A stretch of 64,000 nt of DNA from Cryptomeria japonica (lineage: Eukaryota; Streptophyta; Pinopsida; Cupressales; Cupressaceae), in assembly GCF_030272615.1 (NCBI RefSeq), contig NC_081409.1:911674340-911738339 (forward strand), written 5' to 3'. The notes beneath the pieces were generated by a model. The model did no database searches. It had not been told where the DNA came from and saw nothing but the letters and a program-made list of their open reading frames with translations. A program made the translations under genes and the position numbers. Of this stretch, positions 24,650-38,086 are shown one piece after another (position 1 is the stretch's first letter; every line of letters begins with the position of its first letter).

Positions 24650-27427
24650 TGCAAAAAAAAATGTTATTTAGTTCTATAATTAAAGATGACATTAACCTAA
24701 TTTGTCTTATTTCATTTTTCTTTGTTTTGTGTTGCATGGGTCATTCATAGAAACTTCTTGTTCAATTTTGTTTAGCAATAATTTGGTTTCATAATTATGC
24801 GAAGGCATATTACACTCACATAATGGATGTAAAAACATTTAAGCATTTAATTTGGCGTGTTTGTGACACTTAAATGTATGAAAAGTAAAAAAAAAATTAT
24901 TTATTTTTCCCTCTCAACTACCACTCACTCTTTAATTGATCAACCAATTCTCTCTATCTCCATCATGCAATCCGTTAATTTTGTAATTATCTCAATCTAA
25001 TATTATAATAACATTAATGATATGATAATATAATAATAATGATGTAGTCTTAACAAAAAATTTTTGCTTTGGCCAAGAGTTTAATAGAAATATAAAAATA
25101 TATTAATAATAATTTAATATTAATTACAATATCATAATAATAATAATAACAATAATTTAATATTATTTAAAATATAATAATATAATTCTTTTTTAAGTGA
25201 AATAATGAACAAATATGATATCTTCCGGCATACTTTATCTATATTCCTCTAAAGATAGGTATGCTAGGTATAACTATAATGGAATTTTGTTTTATAATTC
25301 TAGATGCTATTAAATTCAACGAGTTAAAATTAAATATAACAAATAATTTGGTAATTATCATGGAATCAAAATATTGTAGTGATTCTATGTAGAGATAGAT
25401 GGGTTCGAGACTAGGGAATAATTTGTGACCATAAATATGTCATCTATCTTGAACTTGTATTATGTGATTTGCAAAAAAAAAAAAATTGTCTTATCTTTTT
25501 TTTAATTGGAAAAATACATATATTAATAAAAGAAAGAATGTACAATAGAGATGCCTTTCAAGACATGCATCTTGAAAGAACTATTTGAGTTTGTCTACAT
25601 TTGTAACAAAGCTTTACAACAAGGAGCAATTCATAGAACCTCCAAGTGAAACAATACAAGTACAACGTGTAATTTATAATAATATGGTATCGCTTTTCTC
25701 CAAGAGTATCAAGCACATGTTCCTCTGCAATGAAATTCTTAGTTGTGAGTAGAGACCCATAGTGAACTTACAGGATTATAAGTGTTATAGGGTCACCAAA
25801 TCTACCTTTTTTGTGGATCTAGAGGTGTTTTTTTTTTAAATCTAAAAATCTTGGAAAAAGAGATTTACGGGTTTAGATCTTGGGCACTAAATGTCATCGA
25901 GGCATCCATTAGTTCATCAAAATTTGTAACGATTTGTGAGAAAAATTAAAAATAAAAAACAAGATCTAGCCATAACTTTTTTCGTGAAATTTCTTTTTGA
26001 AAAATATTTCTAAGTCTAAATGTCAACCCAAAAAAAGCATCTACATATAACTATCAGATTTTTCTTTTAGTGAGATTTTTTTACAGAAATCAAGTCACAA
26101 GGGTCATGTTGTTGGTTCAATTTATCATCCATCAAAGTTTGATGTGCTATTTTCACTCCTAGGCTAGTATATTTTTGTCATTTCCTTCATTTTTTATGAT
26201 TTGTATTGTGTTAGAAAGGTCTCTTAGAGCTCTTTGCGGTTATCCATGCACTTTTTCTGCATTATGTCGTATGTATATTTTATTCAGTCTTTTGTTTTAT
26301 CACTTTATGGCCGATTACTTGGTCTTTTGGCTCTTGGAAACATTTTGTTTGCATTGGATGGCTTCCCTCAAGTTTTTCTACATGTCTTTCTAACACTTTT
26401 CCCTATTTGGGCATTTTTAGCATCCTTTTGTGTTGAGATAAAGTGTCACTTTTGTGTATGGTTTTTTGGAGATTTTGCACATTATATTGTGCCTTTTTTT
26501 GTGCATGCATTGTATTATAAAGTGACATGGGGGGTTATGTAGTGCCTTTTAATTTACCATCACACCAATGTTCAATGAGTCTCCCTCCATGGTGACATTG
26601 AATCCTAGAGATTCTTGTAATATGCATGTGTGTATTGATTGCATACCTTTTTTCAATTGTTCATATGTTTGTTCTCCATTGTGTAGGTATGTAGTTTCAG
26701 TGGACCTATCATCTCTCTCCATTGTAAACATTATGGGGGGGGGGTTCTACAATTGGTGCTAATGCTTCCTTGGTTTCTCTTTGGAGTGAGCTAGGTGTTC
26801 AATATTTGCTCCTATTTCATATCTAAATGCAATGGTTGTATTTCAATGAGTTGAAGCTTTTACCATATAGACACTCTTGCATTCCAATTTTGTGGAGGTG
26901 ACTTATCCTCAATTGATTAGTTCTTTAGACTAATGGCAACCTGTATTTGACTAGCAGTTTACATTTGCATATTTGAGCAGTGTTGTTGGGGTCACTGCAG
27001 ATTCATGTGTCAAATTTACATCTTCAACAATCAAATGTATGCCTTTGTTTTCCATCTAATTATTCAAGTAGTGTTGTTGGGGGAAGTCATGCAAATTATT
27101 GTCTTTAGATGAGGTTTTTTGTTCAACACTATAGAAATCTCTTGTTTGGCAATTGTCTATAGCTTCTTTGTGCTTCAGAGGATATTCGTTATGTTCATAT
27201 TACTTTTGGGACATTGATTTGGAGGCTTCTTAGTCCTTCATTCTCTTTTTGTCTCTTTTGGAGAGACTTTTTCTCCCACTGGTTTTTCTCCTTTTCTTTG
27301 GTTGTGAGAGATTTTTTCTTGCAACTCTCATTTATGGAAGGTGTTATTTGTTTGTTGTTTGATCTTGCAGGCTTGTGTTGCAAAATTCAACAATCTAGGC
27401 ATTTAGTGTGTGCATAATGCATTTAAT
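24650..27427. other. Duplicated AT-rich non-coding block, copy 1
   Basis: It matches 39800-40030 plus 42890-45290. Small frames such as 26175-26393 and 26234-26542 have shifted or broken counterparts in copy 2 and resemble nothing known. No gene is supported. Confidence 0.5.
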
Positions 27428-27432
27428 ATTAT

Positions 27433-28858
27433 TGATGCTCTGCAAAAAGGACAAGGTTAGGATAAACAAACACCAAACAAAAAACAACAAGAAGTTGATT
27501 GTTAGATGTTAGAAAATCATAAATTAAAAACTATCCTAAGCAAGCATATCAAGAAAGACACTACTAAGCAAAAAGAAAGCTTAAGGAATCTACAAAAAGC
27601 AACTAAGCTCCTCCAAATGCTCTCTACCATGCTGGTAGTTTCTCCTTCCTTGTTCCTCTCCTCTCCAAGTTCCAAAATAGTGTAGCTCTCAGCAGCTTTT
27701 TGCACTATAGATGCTTATGGAGATTCAAGATTAAAGTATTTGCTCTAAATATGAATGAAAAGCTAATACTAGATGCTATAGATACTAAGATGATTTGTTT
27801 TAAACCAAAATGACAATTATATGAGTTTATTATGCTAAAATGCTCTCTAAAATTCACTATAGATTAAATGCATACAAGTTTTTCAGGATATGGATTATGA
27901 AGAAATGGGCTCTATTTATAGGTAAAATGGAGCAATGGATGGTTGAGATTGAGTAATCTCAACAAGGGTCAGGATTGAATGATTTGAAATCCATGTGAGG
28001 GCTTTCAACCCAATCCCAGGATGACAAGTGTCAATGTGAGATAGGTTGAGAGGAGAGGGAATAAGCATTAAATGCTTGACATGACCTGAGAGTTAACTTG
28101 GGGGTTAGGGTCAAGGTTGGGTTGAGTGAATAAATTCTTTATTCAAAGAATAAAGTCTTTATCCAATGGATAAACTCTTGTGCAAAGGTAAAAGGGATGA
28201 CCATGGTCAAAACAATAAATGCTTGAGGAGACACATGAATGCAAGTTGAATAAACCATAAATGGTTATGTAAGAGCTATTAATGGTCATGTAAGAGCCAT
28301 TAGTGGTTTTGGAAGACTTTAGAGGTTAAATTGTTGAACACACAAAGCATTAAATGTTTTTCAAAGACTTTGAAGTCTTTGAGAAGTGACTCCAAGTTGC
28401 TTAGGAATGTGACAATAATTAGGGGATGGATTAGGCTAATTAGGAAGGGTTTAGAAGAATCTAGAAGGGGGTTTAGGAATGCAAGTGGGTTTGGTGGGTG
28501 AGGGAAAATAGGATTTTTATTTAAAATAAATTAATTTATTTCAATAAATGTGTGCAAGTTGCATTTGTAGGAAAATGCAAGTGGGGGGATAAATGATTTA
28601 AATAAATATTTGATTTAATTTATTTAAAAGAGGAATAGGGGATTAAATGAAATAAATATGATTTATTCATTTAATTGATTGTGAATTTGATATAATGAAT
28701 TAATTAAAATAAATTGAATAATTTATTTAATTAATAGGAGAATGTTTTGAAGATGAATCAATTAAATATTAATTTAATTAACTGATGGCTAGTGGATTTT
28801 TAATCAAATAAATACAAAATATTCATTTAATTAAAATGGACAGATTTATGTGACCATA
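27433..28858 (-). mobile_element. Solo LTR of the gypsy family seen at 3272-5050
   Basis: It shares both ends with the LTR at 3272-5050 (TGATGCTCTGCAAAAAGGA at the left; CAGATTTATGTGACCATA at the right) and similar inner blocks. It is 1,426 bp against 1,779 bp through internal deletions. ATTAT flanks it on both sides (27428-27432, 28859-28863), and copy 2 has the unoccupied site near 45290. No internal region is present, so recombination between LTRs has removed it. Confidence 0.85.
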
Positions 28859-29193
28859 ATTATTATCAAGGGTAGTTTTCTCATTGCATAGGATTAAGAG
28901 GCATGTTCACATCTTGTGTAATCCTACTTCACACCTTGCCTATATAAGCAAGGCATGTTGTACATCTATATTCATATTCAACCATTATTATTCTCTTCAT
29001 TATAGAGGTGTGGGTAGGCCTCTCTTGATCTACTAAGGAATTCTCTAATAACTAGTGGAGGGAGATCCTAGGTTCATTTTCCTAGAAAGTTGCAATAATA
29101 GACTCAGGTCTTGATATATTATCTTGTAACCTACAATTGATACACCATTTCTTTAAAATTCTTGGCAAACTAACTAGACTTGGAGTACTCATG

Positions 29194-30066
29194 TCACCTA
29201 AGAAGGCCAACAAAAGTTTTAGCATTATGATATTCGGTTATCTGATGCTCCCTTTCCACTTTGTTTTTTAGGATGAAAATGAGCCCACTCAATTTGACCT
29301 CTCCCATGTATAGATTTAACATTGACAAGCTATTATTCCCTATAAGGATATTGTGTTGGAAGAACTCGCATAGTAGGTCATGTTTCTCTAGGGTTCTTTT
29401 GAAATGGTTCTCTAAAAAATCTTGATCATTATCAAAGTCAACAAGCAGGTTGTAGGACATGCATAAAAGTTCTCATTTATAAAATTATTCTCTTAGAAAG
29501 AGAGTGAACATACCTAATGGTTTACATAAGATAGAGAGTGCCTCTCCAAGTGCATAAGCCTAAGCTACTCACTCTTTGAATGAGTTATCTTCCTCCTTAA
29601 TGTTAATGGTAGGTGGCATAGAGCCTCTCTAGAGCCATATGGAAAAGTGAGGAGATGGTGTAGTTAAGGTGGAGGCACGAGCAAAGTCGAACTTATTCTT
29701 TTTCTTTAGTTTGGTTGGTTTGAATTGGAGGAAATATTCCCACACTCTTTGGCCATTTTCACATTGTAGAAAGTGGTGCTTAATCGCCAAATAGATAAGT
29801 CTATATTGTATTATTTGGTTGTTGTTGTGTTTAAATATAATAATCATTGATTACAAATAATAGTGTAGAAATGTACGCAAATCAATGTGGCATTCTGATG
29901 CGTTTCCCCCTTGGTAGAGATGGGCAATCATACACATACTTGGCCCAAGTACCATGCCATATTGTCCATCACAAGTGAAAAATATCATGGCCCATACCAC
30001 CATTGTAGACCACCATTTAGGAAGGATGGTTTGCTTGATCCCTTCTATAGGGCCCTTGTTGATCAC
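29194..30066 (-). pseudogene. Decayed coding remnant, unknown family, copy 1
   Basis: Three successive minus-strand frames (29851-30066, 29629-29847, 29194-29460) are preserved at similar positions in copy 2. The products start INKGPIEGIKQ and contain VVWAMIFFTCDGQYGM, KHHFLQCENGQRVWEY and KHDLLCEFFQHNILIGNN. I do not recognise them; a retroelement or other transposon origin is likely from context. They are broken by stops in both copies. Confidence 0.4.
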
Positions 30067-33000
30067 ATTAAGGAGGAGGATCTACAGTAACATGAAAAAT
30101 TTAGATAAACTAGACTTGTAGGATGGTTTAGACTAAGAAATGTCTCGTGACCTCTAAAATATTTCAAGTTGGTTGATGATGCTTAGGATCACTGTAATAG
30201 GAACCCCCTTGATCATAGATAACCTGAAGTGTCAATTCTACAAAAATTCCTCAACTAATTCTAGTTCAAGCCCTTTTAAATTCTACAAAAATTCTAAATA
30301 GCCATCTTGAGCAAGCACCTCAGTACCTAGTTGATCAATTACTGAATTTTTGACTCAAAATCCTTTTCTACCCCAATATTGTACTAGTGACTATTAGGTT
30401 AATCTAATGATATAATACTAGACTTTGGAATGCTACAACTAGTATGACGAAAGTTGATGTATGACGAAAGTTGATCTAGATATATAATAACTTTAACAAT
30501 ACTTACAAATATATGAAAGTAGTTATGAAATTATGCACACTATAATTAGTCATTCATCTTTCCCATGAAAAGTGGCATGGTGAGCATGACCTCTTACATT
30601 TGGATCTTATTGTGATTTATTTCCACTAGAAATTCTTAGTGGTGACTTGTGTGATGCTCTCACCTTGGTGGCAACCACTTAAAATTTTGAATGAATAGGA
30701 GGAATAGTGTAGAAATGATGATAGAAACATACATGGGAGCCTCTGACTTCATTTTCTAGTATTGATGAGACCATTATACTTCATTAATTTTTTAATTGGT
30801 GTACCACAAATGTAGGCCAGATCAAACTACATATTGGAAGGGGCATGTTCCATTAATTCACTAATAAGTGTGATTAAAATAACTCATACATCATGTCGTA
30901 CTACATATCAAAGGGGGATTTATCCTAATATATGTCACTCATTAAAGAGATCACATTTATTTATTTAAGAATTGAATGGAAGGTACATTGAATGCAATTG
31001 TAATTAGCATTGCTTTTATAAGAAGCATAGAAAACACACAAAAGCACTTACCTCCTAGGTGTCATTGCTTAAATAGTGAATGTGTGGGAAGTGTTCATGA
31101 GTGAACAAATATTTCTAAAAAATGGTAACATGATAAACATCGGACACCATTTCCAAGCTCAACAGGATGTGATAGTAGTTTTGGGGCACTCAAAATTGAG
31201 AAAGTTCACATGGAAAATCCCAAGTAGACCGTGGAGGAGGTTGCCATTTTTTATTTTCACACTCCTCGTATCTTAGTACAAGGGCCACAATTTTTTTTGT
31301 AAATGTGGTCATAGATGGTTACATAATAAATTTAAGTGGAAGTAGAAGTGGTAACCTCATCCATCATGGTAATTGACATCATATATATGTTATATCTATG
31401 AGTAATTTTTAGATACTTATCATGGTATGTGTTTTACATAAAACTTGGTTGGTGATTAGTTTGTCTTCTTATGTTCTTGAGAAAAAGAGTAAGGAGTGTA
31501 ACATGATAGAGGAAATGGAGGAAGAGATAAGAAGATGCATGCTACATTATCACATTACTTTTGTTTTCCTTTAGCACATTATCCAATAACCTTAACATGA
31601 CTTTACTAAGTGTTTTTTTTAAGGTAGCAAATTGTATATACGAAAGAAAGAAAGATTATTTAATAGTCCATGATGTCAGGACTACCTCCACCATACTCCT
31701 TGTGAGAGGCACCTAACTATGTTACATATAGGGCATACATACCTATTGTGACAGTTTTACACATTGCCCAATTGCAAATGGGGGACCCCCCTTGTTTTCA
31801 TTTTTTAGGGTAGTGTTTTAGTGTCTTAGGTTTTGTCTCCGTCTCTCACCTTCGCAAATGAGTCAAGTTCTTAAAAATTTGGAGGGGTCATCAAATCAAT
31901 AGGGTGAAAGCATGGTCGAAATAGTATTCCGATGCCACATATGTGTTCAGACAGGTCGAAGGGGTAAAAACACAATTTTTCGAGATCAATTATGACAACT
32001 TTCTAATTTTTAGGAAAGTTGTTTTTTTTCTGCTTTATGCTTTTTCATTTTTGGCATTTCGGGGCCAATCTGGGAAGTTGTTTTTTGCTTTTTCTTTTTC
32101 TATTTTTAGAAATTTCTAAAAATAGAAATTTCTTTTTTAAGAGTTTCCATTTTGGGAGCAAGATTTTGGATTTATCTTCTAGCCATTTCTTAGATAACTA
32201 TTAATGAAGTTCTTAGAATCTGAGGTTATTCCTCTCCAACTTTATCATTTGGTTGGGATTTTTACTTGACTCAGAAGAGAATCGTGTATTGTGTCTTGAT
32301 ACTGAAATCTTCTTATTACTATATTTTACATACTTAATGAATTTCTCTAAGTCATTGTGGTTTTTTAGGTGAAGTTGTGGCTAGCGAAAAGATATTAAAT
32401 TCTTCTTCAACACCATTGTAATTCTCAAACCTAAGTGGGCTTCATTGCTTAAAACCCAAAGTATGAGAAATATGTGAAAAGAAAGTAGTATTAAAAGAAA
32501 AAGAAAAATGAGAAAGAAAAAAGAAATCAGAAGAAAATTAAAAAGAAAAGAAATATCAAAATACTTGGCTTTGGGAACATGTGAGTAACTCCATCGGGGC
32601 TACAGATGTCCGACTGGAAGTGGAGAAATATTCATGAGATTACAGTGATAACCTTGTTGGGGATACAGATGGTTGTTGGCAGCGAGGCTCTATCCAAGAT
32701 GCTTTTAGAGTATGGATAACTAATGTAGCTCATCACGATGGATTCTAAGTGTCACAATGCTCTTGTGAGTTGCAACAAATCATTTGCACACACCTAGGTA
32801 ATCAAAGACTAAGTGCCTTGATCCAATTCGAGATTCTTCTTCCCTTTTAAATATGTCTCCTATTCTTTCGGTAGATTGGGTTGAATTTTCTAGAGGTTTT
32901 AGGTTCAAATTGAGTCTTTATCTTTGAAATGTTCAGGAACATTTATTCGAGGTGGCGCTAGATGTTGTGATGTTTTTACACATTGCCCCATTGCAAATGG

Positions 33001-33479
33001 GGGACCCCCTTGTTTTTGTTTTTAGGGTAGTGTTTTGGTGTCTTAAGTTTTGTCTCTAGTCTCTTGCCTTCACAAATGAGTCAAGTTCTTCAAATTTTGG
33101 TGGGGTCATCAAATCAATAGGGTGAAAGCATGGTCGAAAGAGTATTTTGATGCCACATATGTGGTCAGACAGGTAGAAGGAGTAAAAACACAATTTTCCG
33201 AGATCAATTCTAACAACTTCCTAATTTTTAGGAAAGTTGATTTTTTCTTCTTTTTCTTTTTCATTTTTGTCATTTTGGGACTAATTTAGTTGTTGGTTGC
33301 TTTTTGCTTTTTCTATTTTTAGGAGTTTCCATTTTGGGAGATGTTAGAGGTTACTTATGTGTGCAAGGAAATGCACATCATATAAAGTTCGACCTCCTCA
33401 ATAAGAAATCTTGTTGAAGGCATACAATCCATCCAAGGAGAAATTGAAAATCCAATTGAAAATAAATTCCTTAGAGAAG

Positions 33480-33960
33480 TAAAAAAATTGACTTGGAAGG
33501 GAAGAGGAATTTCACTTAAAGTTCAAATTTCCAAGTTGAAGGAAGTACAAAAATCCACTTGGAAGGGAAGAGGAATTTCACTTAAAGTTCGAATTTCCAA
33601 GTTGGAGGAAGTCAAAAATCCACTTGGAAAGAGAAAATTCACTTAAAATTTGAATTTCCAAAATTGAAGACAAAGTGAACAAATCCACTTGGAAAGATAA
33701 ACATTTCACTTAAGGTTCGAATTTCCCAAGTTGAAGGTTATGATGTCAAAAATCCACAAGGTAAAGAGGACAAATCCACTTAAGGTCCAATTTTCCCAAG
33801 TATAGGTGAGCCAAAAGTTTCTATGTACTTGAAAATTCCTTGTGAGGTAAAAGGGAAAATCCACTTGGAGGTTGAATTTCCCAAGTGAAGAAGTAATTGA
33901 GGATAAGTGGAAAATCCACTTAGAAAATTCACTTAGAGATTGAAGAGTAACTCATCTATA
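33480..33960. repeat. Minisatellite of about 55-70 bp, about seven copies
   Basis: Units built of CCACTTGGAAGG, GGAATTTCACTTAAAGTTC, GAATTTCCAAGTTG and AAGG follow one another with increasing divergence to the right. Confidence 0.75.
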
Positions 33961-35977
33961 AGGTTGATTTCCTAAAAGGGAAAAAGAGAAAAAAGGAAAA
34001 AGAATAAAGAAAACATTTCCCCAAATCGCTTAAAGAGAAACTAAAAGCTTTACTGTTTTTTTTAATCACTTCGAAAAAAGAAAAAAGCAAAAAAAAGAGG
34101 AAAAAACACCCAAGTCGACCTTCTTGGGAGAGGACTCACAAGTCTATTAAAGGAAAGAATAACAATCATTTCATTTCATAAGTTCGATTTTGCTCTAGGC
34201 AAACCTTGCAACAACAAACTCGTGAAGAAGAGAGGTTGATTAACCAAGCAAAGCCCTCATCATTTACAAGCAAAGAAGTTCTAGACATATATTTAGCTTT
34301 ACTAATCATACTTTGAAGATAAAATCGCAGAATTTCTCCCTTTGCCTCTGGATTTTGGGACTGAAATTTAATTTTGAAAAGTATAGTGGGCTGATATCTT
34401 CAAGTTTTAATTGTAATTAGACCTCATTGAAAGGTTACAATCAGGTTTTAAAATTCCATTTTTCCATATTTTGTTAAGATTTGAGCATTCATAGTTTTAA
34501 ATTCATATTTTAGGAGGTCAAAATGTCTAGAATTCATAACCAAACTGGAATCAATCTATCATCCTTAACATTTCAATTGTTTTTAAAAAAAATTATTAAC
34601 TTTAAGCTTCATATAGGTACCATGTCTGCACCAAAAAATATGGGAGGAGGAACTAGAAAGACTCAACCATAGAAATGACTATCTCAAAGTGTTCAAGTTT
34701 AAAGGAACTGGTTGGAAAGATGGTTACACAATGCATGGACAGACAACATTCACACTTCAAGGTATAATCCAAGGATGAGTGGAACAAAAAAAGACTTACA
34801 CTTCATCAAGACATTCAAGAGGATCAATCATACAAGCATGAAAGACTCTACATTGAGCTTGGACTTCCTTTGGAAATCCAAAATCAAAATAAAGAACTTG
34901 TCAAGGTGGAGGATTGTTCAAGAAGTACAAGATCAAAGTGAAGATGAGGATTAGTTCAGAAATAAAGAAAACTTCAGAATGATGGTGAACACAAAAAAAT
35001 CCACACCAAGGAGTGACAAGTTCAAGACACAATGAAGATGAAGAAAATGTTCTAACAATCTTGAATTTCTTTTGGAAATCCAAGAATAGGAGTTAGTACA
35101 AAGAGGTGATCTTGGTTGATAAATATTGCAACATGGAGGTATCCCTACATCAAGTAAAGGAATTCAAGACTAAAGCAAGGATCAAGGATGAAATACATTA
35201 TAAAGGAGGAAAATTCCCAAATATGAGAGTAAAATGTAAGAATGATCAAGAAGGAAATACAATTTCAGAAGAGATAATCAAAATTAGAAAACTTGATCAT
35301 CCAGAGATGATGCAATTTGGGAATATGTCCCAGCATATTCATCACATCAGTAATTGGAAATGTTGAGTATCAAGAGTATAAGGTATCAACACTTCTTGAT
35401 GATGAGGAATCAAATCTGCAAGGCAAGTTGAGGTGGCATTCCGGTCAACAATCAACCAATCAAAGGGTTCCAAGTCAGGCATGTCCAAGTGCAATGAACT
35501 AGACTCAACAAGTGGAAGATATTAAATGGCTCCTATTCTCATTGGTTATTCAAAATATTGTAATTTTCTCATTGTCCAAAAGGAGTTTGTTGTAACAAAC
35601 CCTAGTTAGGGTTTTATTTGTTAATCTTGGTCTTTGATCATAGATCAATTTGGATTGTTTCTTTGTATTGGGGTGTCTATATAAACCCTCTTTTCATTTG
35701 TTAAGGAGAGATTTCAGAGAAATTGTTGTAGTGATACTTCTTAAGTAATAGACATAATTCATTATTCAAAATATTGGTGAATCTTTGTCCGCTTTTGCAA
35801 GTTAGCATGGTTTCTCGACTCTCATTAGAATAGATTCAATTTCCAAGTTGATAGATTGAATGAAGGATTTGATAAAATTGCTTAATGTGGAGTTGATGTG
35901 TTCATACTTTTTATAATTGGATGATTTTCAATTATTTTGCAAAGTAAGCCTGAACAAGTAAATGAAAACTTAACTTT

Positions 35978-36091
35978 TATCACTATAGTCATTGTTCAAT
36001 ACGTTGGTAAATACAAGTGATATGAAAATATTTCTATCACTATAGTCATTGTTCAATACGTTGGTAAATACAAGTGATATGAAAATATTTT
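35978..36091. repeat. 57-bp tandem duplication
   Basis: TATCACTATAGTCATTGTTC...GATATGAAAATATT occurs at 35978 and 36035, essentially identical, so it is recent compared with its surroundings. Confidence 0.9.
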
Positions 36092-36341
36092 GAATTCCTT
36101 AGAAGATAGCACCATTCTTGTGTAGCTGTTGAATTTGGCAAAACAAGAATTGGTTTAAATTTCACTTTTGCAATTTTTATCTCCAAAGTTCATAGGATTA
36201 GCTTAAGATTAGAATTATCATCCTAAACCCTCATCTTTTTTTCCTTTTTTTTCAAATCTTAGTAGAATTAGGATTGGAAAGAGCTTATTACAAAATCCTT
36301 CCAAAAAAAGAAGAAAATTACAACCACACCAACAATACCTT

Positions 36342-36425
36342 ACCCCCTATATGATTTGAACTTGTGACCTTTCTTTCAAGAGCACAAGTTCTCCACCACT
36401 AGACCAACTTAAGCTATATAGACCA
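36342..36425 (-). mobile_element. SINE-like sequence split by the 4.6-kb insertion
   Basis: Counterpart of 19960-20035, with box-like ACTAGACCAACTTAAGC and TTTGAACTTGTGACC elements in reverse orientation. Its remaining part lies left of 31739. Confidence 0.45.
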
Positions 36426-38086
36426 ACTTAGACTATATAGACCAAATCAAACTATATGAATATTAAATATAAAAAAATTAATAAATATAAACAAATACAA
36501 CAAATCATATATTTAAAAAATATGATAATTTTCAAATTATTAAAAATAGTTTGTTATATTTAAGAGTGCATAATCTTTCTCCATATAACAAACCCAACCA
36601 AAAAAAAAATCCTATAAAGAAGGATAATTCTTCCTCATGACACATTTGCTTGCCTTTGCATATGAATTGAAGAATCGAAGATTTTGATGGATCTATGCCA
36701 TTAGACTTTGTAATCAAAATCAATATTTTATTCTCTACAACTGATTGCCTCTCTCAAGATTGAGGCTGCCATCAATGTAGGAGAGCTAATGGCCCTGCCA
36801 AAACATGCCTTGCCTGCCTCCTGTCTACACTTCAGCAGCTCATTCGAATGAAACCGCCTGACTCCTAAAACAAATATAAGGTTTTGTATTTGATGCAGAA
36901 AATATGCTACCATCAATGTAGGGAGAGTTGATGCCATTGTCAAACATGTGATGAAGGTTTGTGGGAAAAGCAATTTTCAGTCAAATTTTCAGTTAAGTAG
37001 CAAATTAATGTCATGGTGCATTCTGATATTTTAGTCATTTTCAAACTTGTAAAACATAACATCATATTTAAAAAACATGCATGATTAGTGGAACATCTTG
37101 TTCAAATAAGGATTCTTTAACAGTCCTCAAATTGCTTTATTTAGCTCTTAAAACTATCCGAGAGGAAGGGTGCAAAAAACTTTGCCGAAATGTCTTCATG
37201 ACACATGCAAATATTTGCCCAAAATCTCCATGAAAACTGGGAGTTCTAAAACAGAATAAAGCAACTAGGTGCTTGCCTCCTATCACCTATGTACCCTTCA
37301 CCAGCTAAGTTTGATGCCTTGGAAAAGGAACTTATGATGCTAATTTCAAAGGGATTTAACACCCACTTAGTGGTAAATAAGAAAAGATCAAATTCACAAA
37401 TTTCCATCTTTGGAATTGTTTGAAAAATAAAAGTTCTAGATTGATGGTTGTTGTCAGTCAATGAAAAATAAAAGTTCTAGATTGATGGTTGTTGTCAGTC
37501 GAGTTGTCAAAACTGCATTGCTAATCTTACATCAAGGTTGAGGCTGCCATCAATGTAGGAGAGTCGATGTCACCGCCAAAGCATGCCATGAAGGCTTGCG
37601 AACCATGCATAGTTCAAAGACTTACATTTGGAAACATGTGTCATTAGTGAACATCTGGTTGTCCACTTATAATTGATGAACAAAGAAGGATTCTCAATAG
37701 GCCTCAAATTACTTTTTTCAGCCCTTCAACTATATCCGAGAAGAGAGATGCAAAAATCTTCATGACGCATGGAAAAATTTGCCCAAAACCTTCATGAAAA
37801 CTGGCAGTTCAGCAACTAGGTACCTGCCTGCCTCCTATGTACACTTCAGTTAATTGAATGAAACCCGCCCAACTACTAAAACAAATAAAATGTTTTGTAT
37901 TTGATGCAGAACATGCATTTGATCTCACCACAGGATTGAATTTCACAATAATCAAATCACAGGATGGAATTTCAGAAAACCTTTGTTTCCTGGCAATCTT
38001 GTTAAGTTATAACCAAAGAATATATATGACACATTTACATTTTATGACAGACAAATTAACCTCATATTGCCTTGCCATTGTTTTTG

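Larger units (their letters stand above)
19204..31294 (+). repeat. Tandem segmental duplication, copy 1
   Basis: The sequence starting TTTTGTAAATGTGGTCATAG at 19204 starts again at 31295. The sequence ending this copy (CACACTCCTCGTATCTTAGT...AAGGGCCACAATTTT) also ends copy 2 at about 47800. Between these limits the order of shared blocks is the same in both copies: 19.2-19.5/31.3-31.6 kb, 19.96-20.3/36.3-36.7, 20.6-23.6/36.75-39.7, 24.7-25.1/39.8-40.03, 25.1-27.4/42.9-45.3 and 28.9-31.29/45.3-47.80. Differences are mainly clean insertions. Confidence 0.88.
31744..36334 (+). mobile_element. 4.6-kb LTR-like insertion private to copy 2
   Basis: ATACC flanks both ends (31739-31743, 36335-36339), and copy 1 keeps the uninterrupted CATACATACCTTACCCC near 19955. 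The insertion starts TATTGTGACAG and ends CCAACA. A second start, TGTTGTGATG, at 32963 opens a block of about 400 bp that repeats 31744-32160 (both contain CACATTGCCC, GCAAATGGGGGACCCCC and GGAAAGTTG). So the terminal TA of the first copy is probably a mutated TG. A TATA-like TCTATATAAACCCTC lies near 35680. It could be a very long solo LTR with a tandem duplication at its start, or a non-autonomous element; no pol-like coding is visible. Confidence 0.6.

Noticed and set aside
26175-26762. Hydrophobic 60-100 residue proteins
   Set aside because: The counterpart frames in the duplicate copy (44016-44522) are shifted or broken, and the text is T-rich.
34712-35502. Plus-strand frames as gag of the 4.6-kb insertion
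   Set aside because: Short and mutually out of frame, with no zinc knuckle or gag motif; not enough to call a gene.
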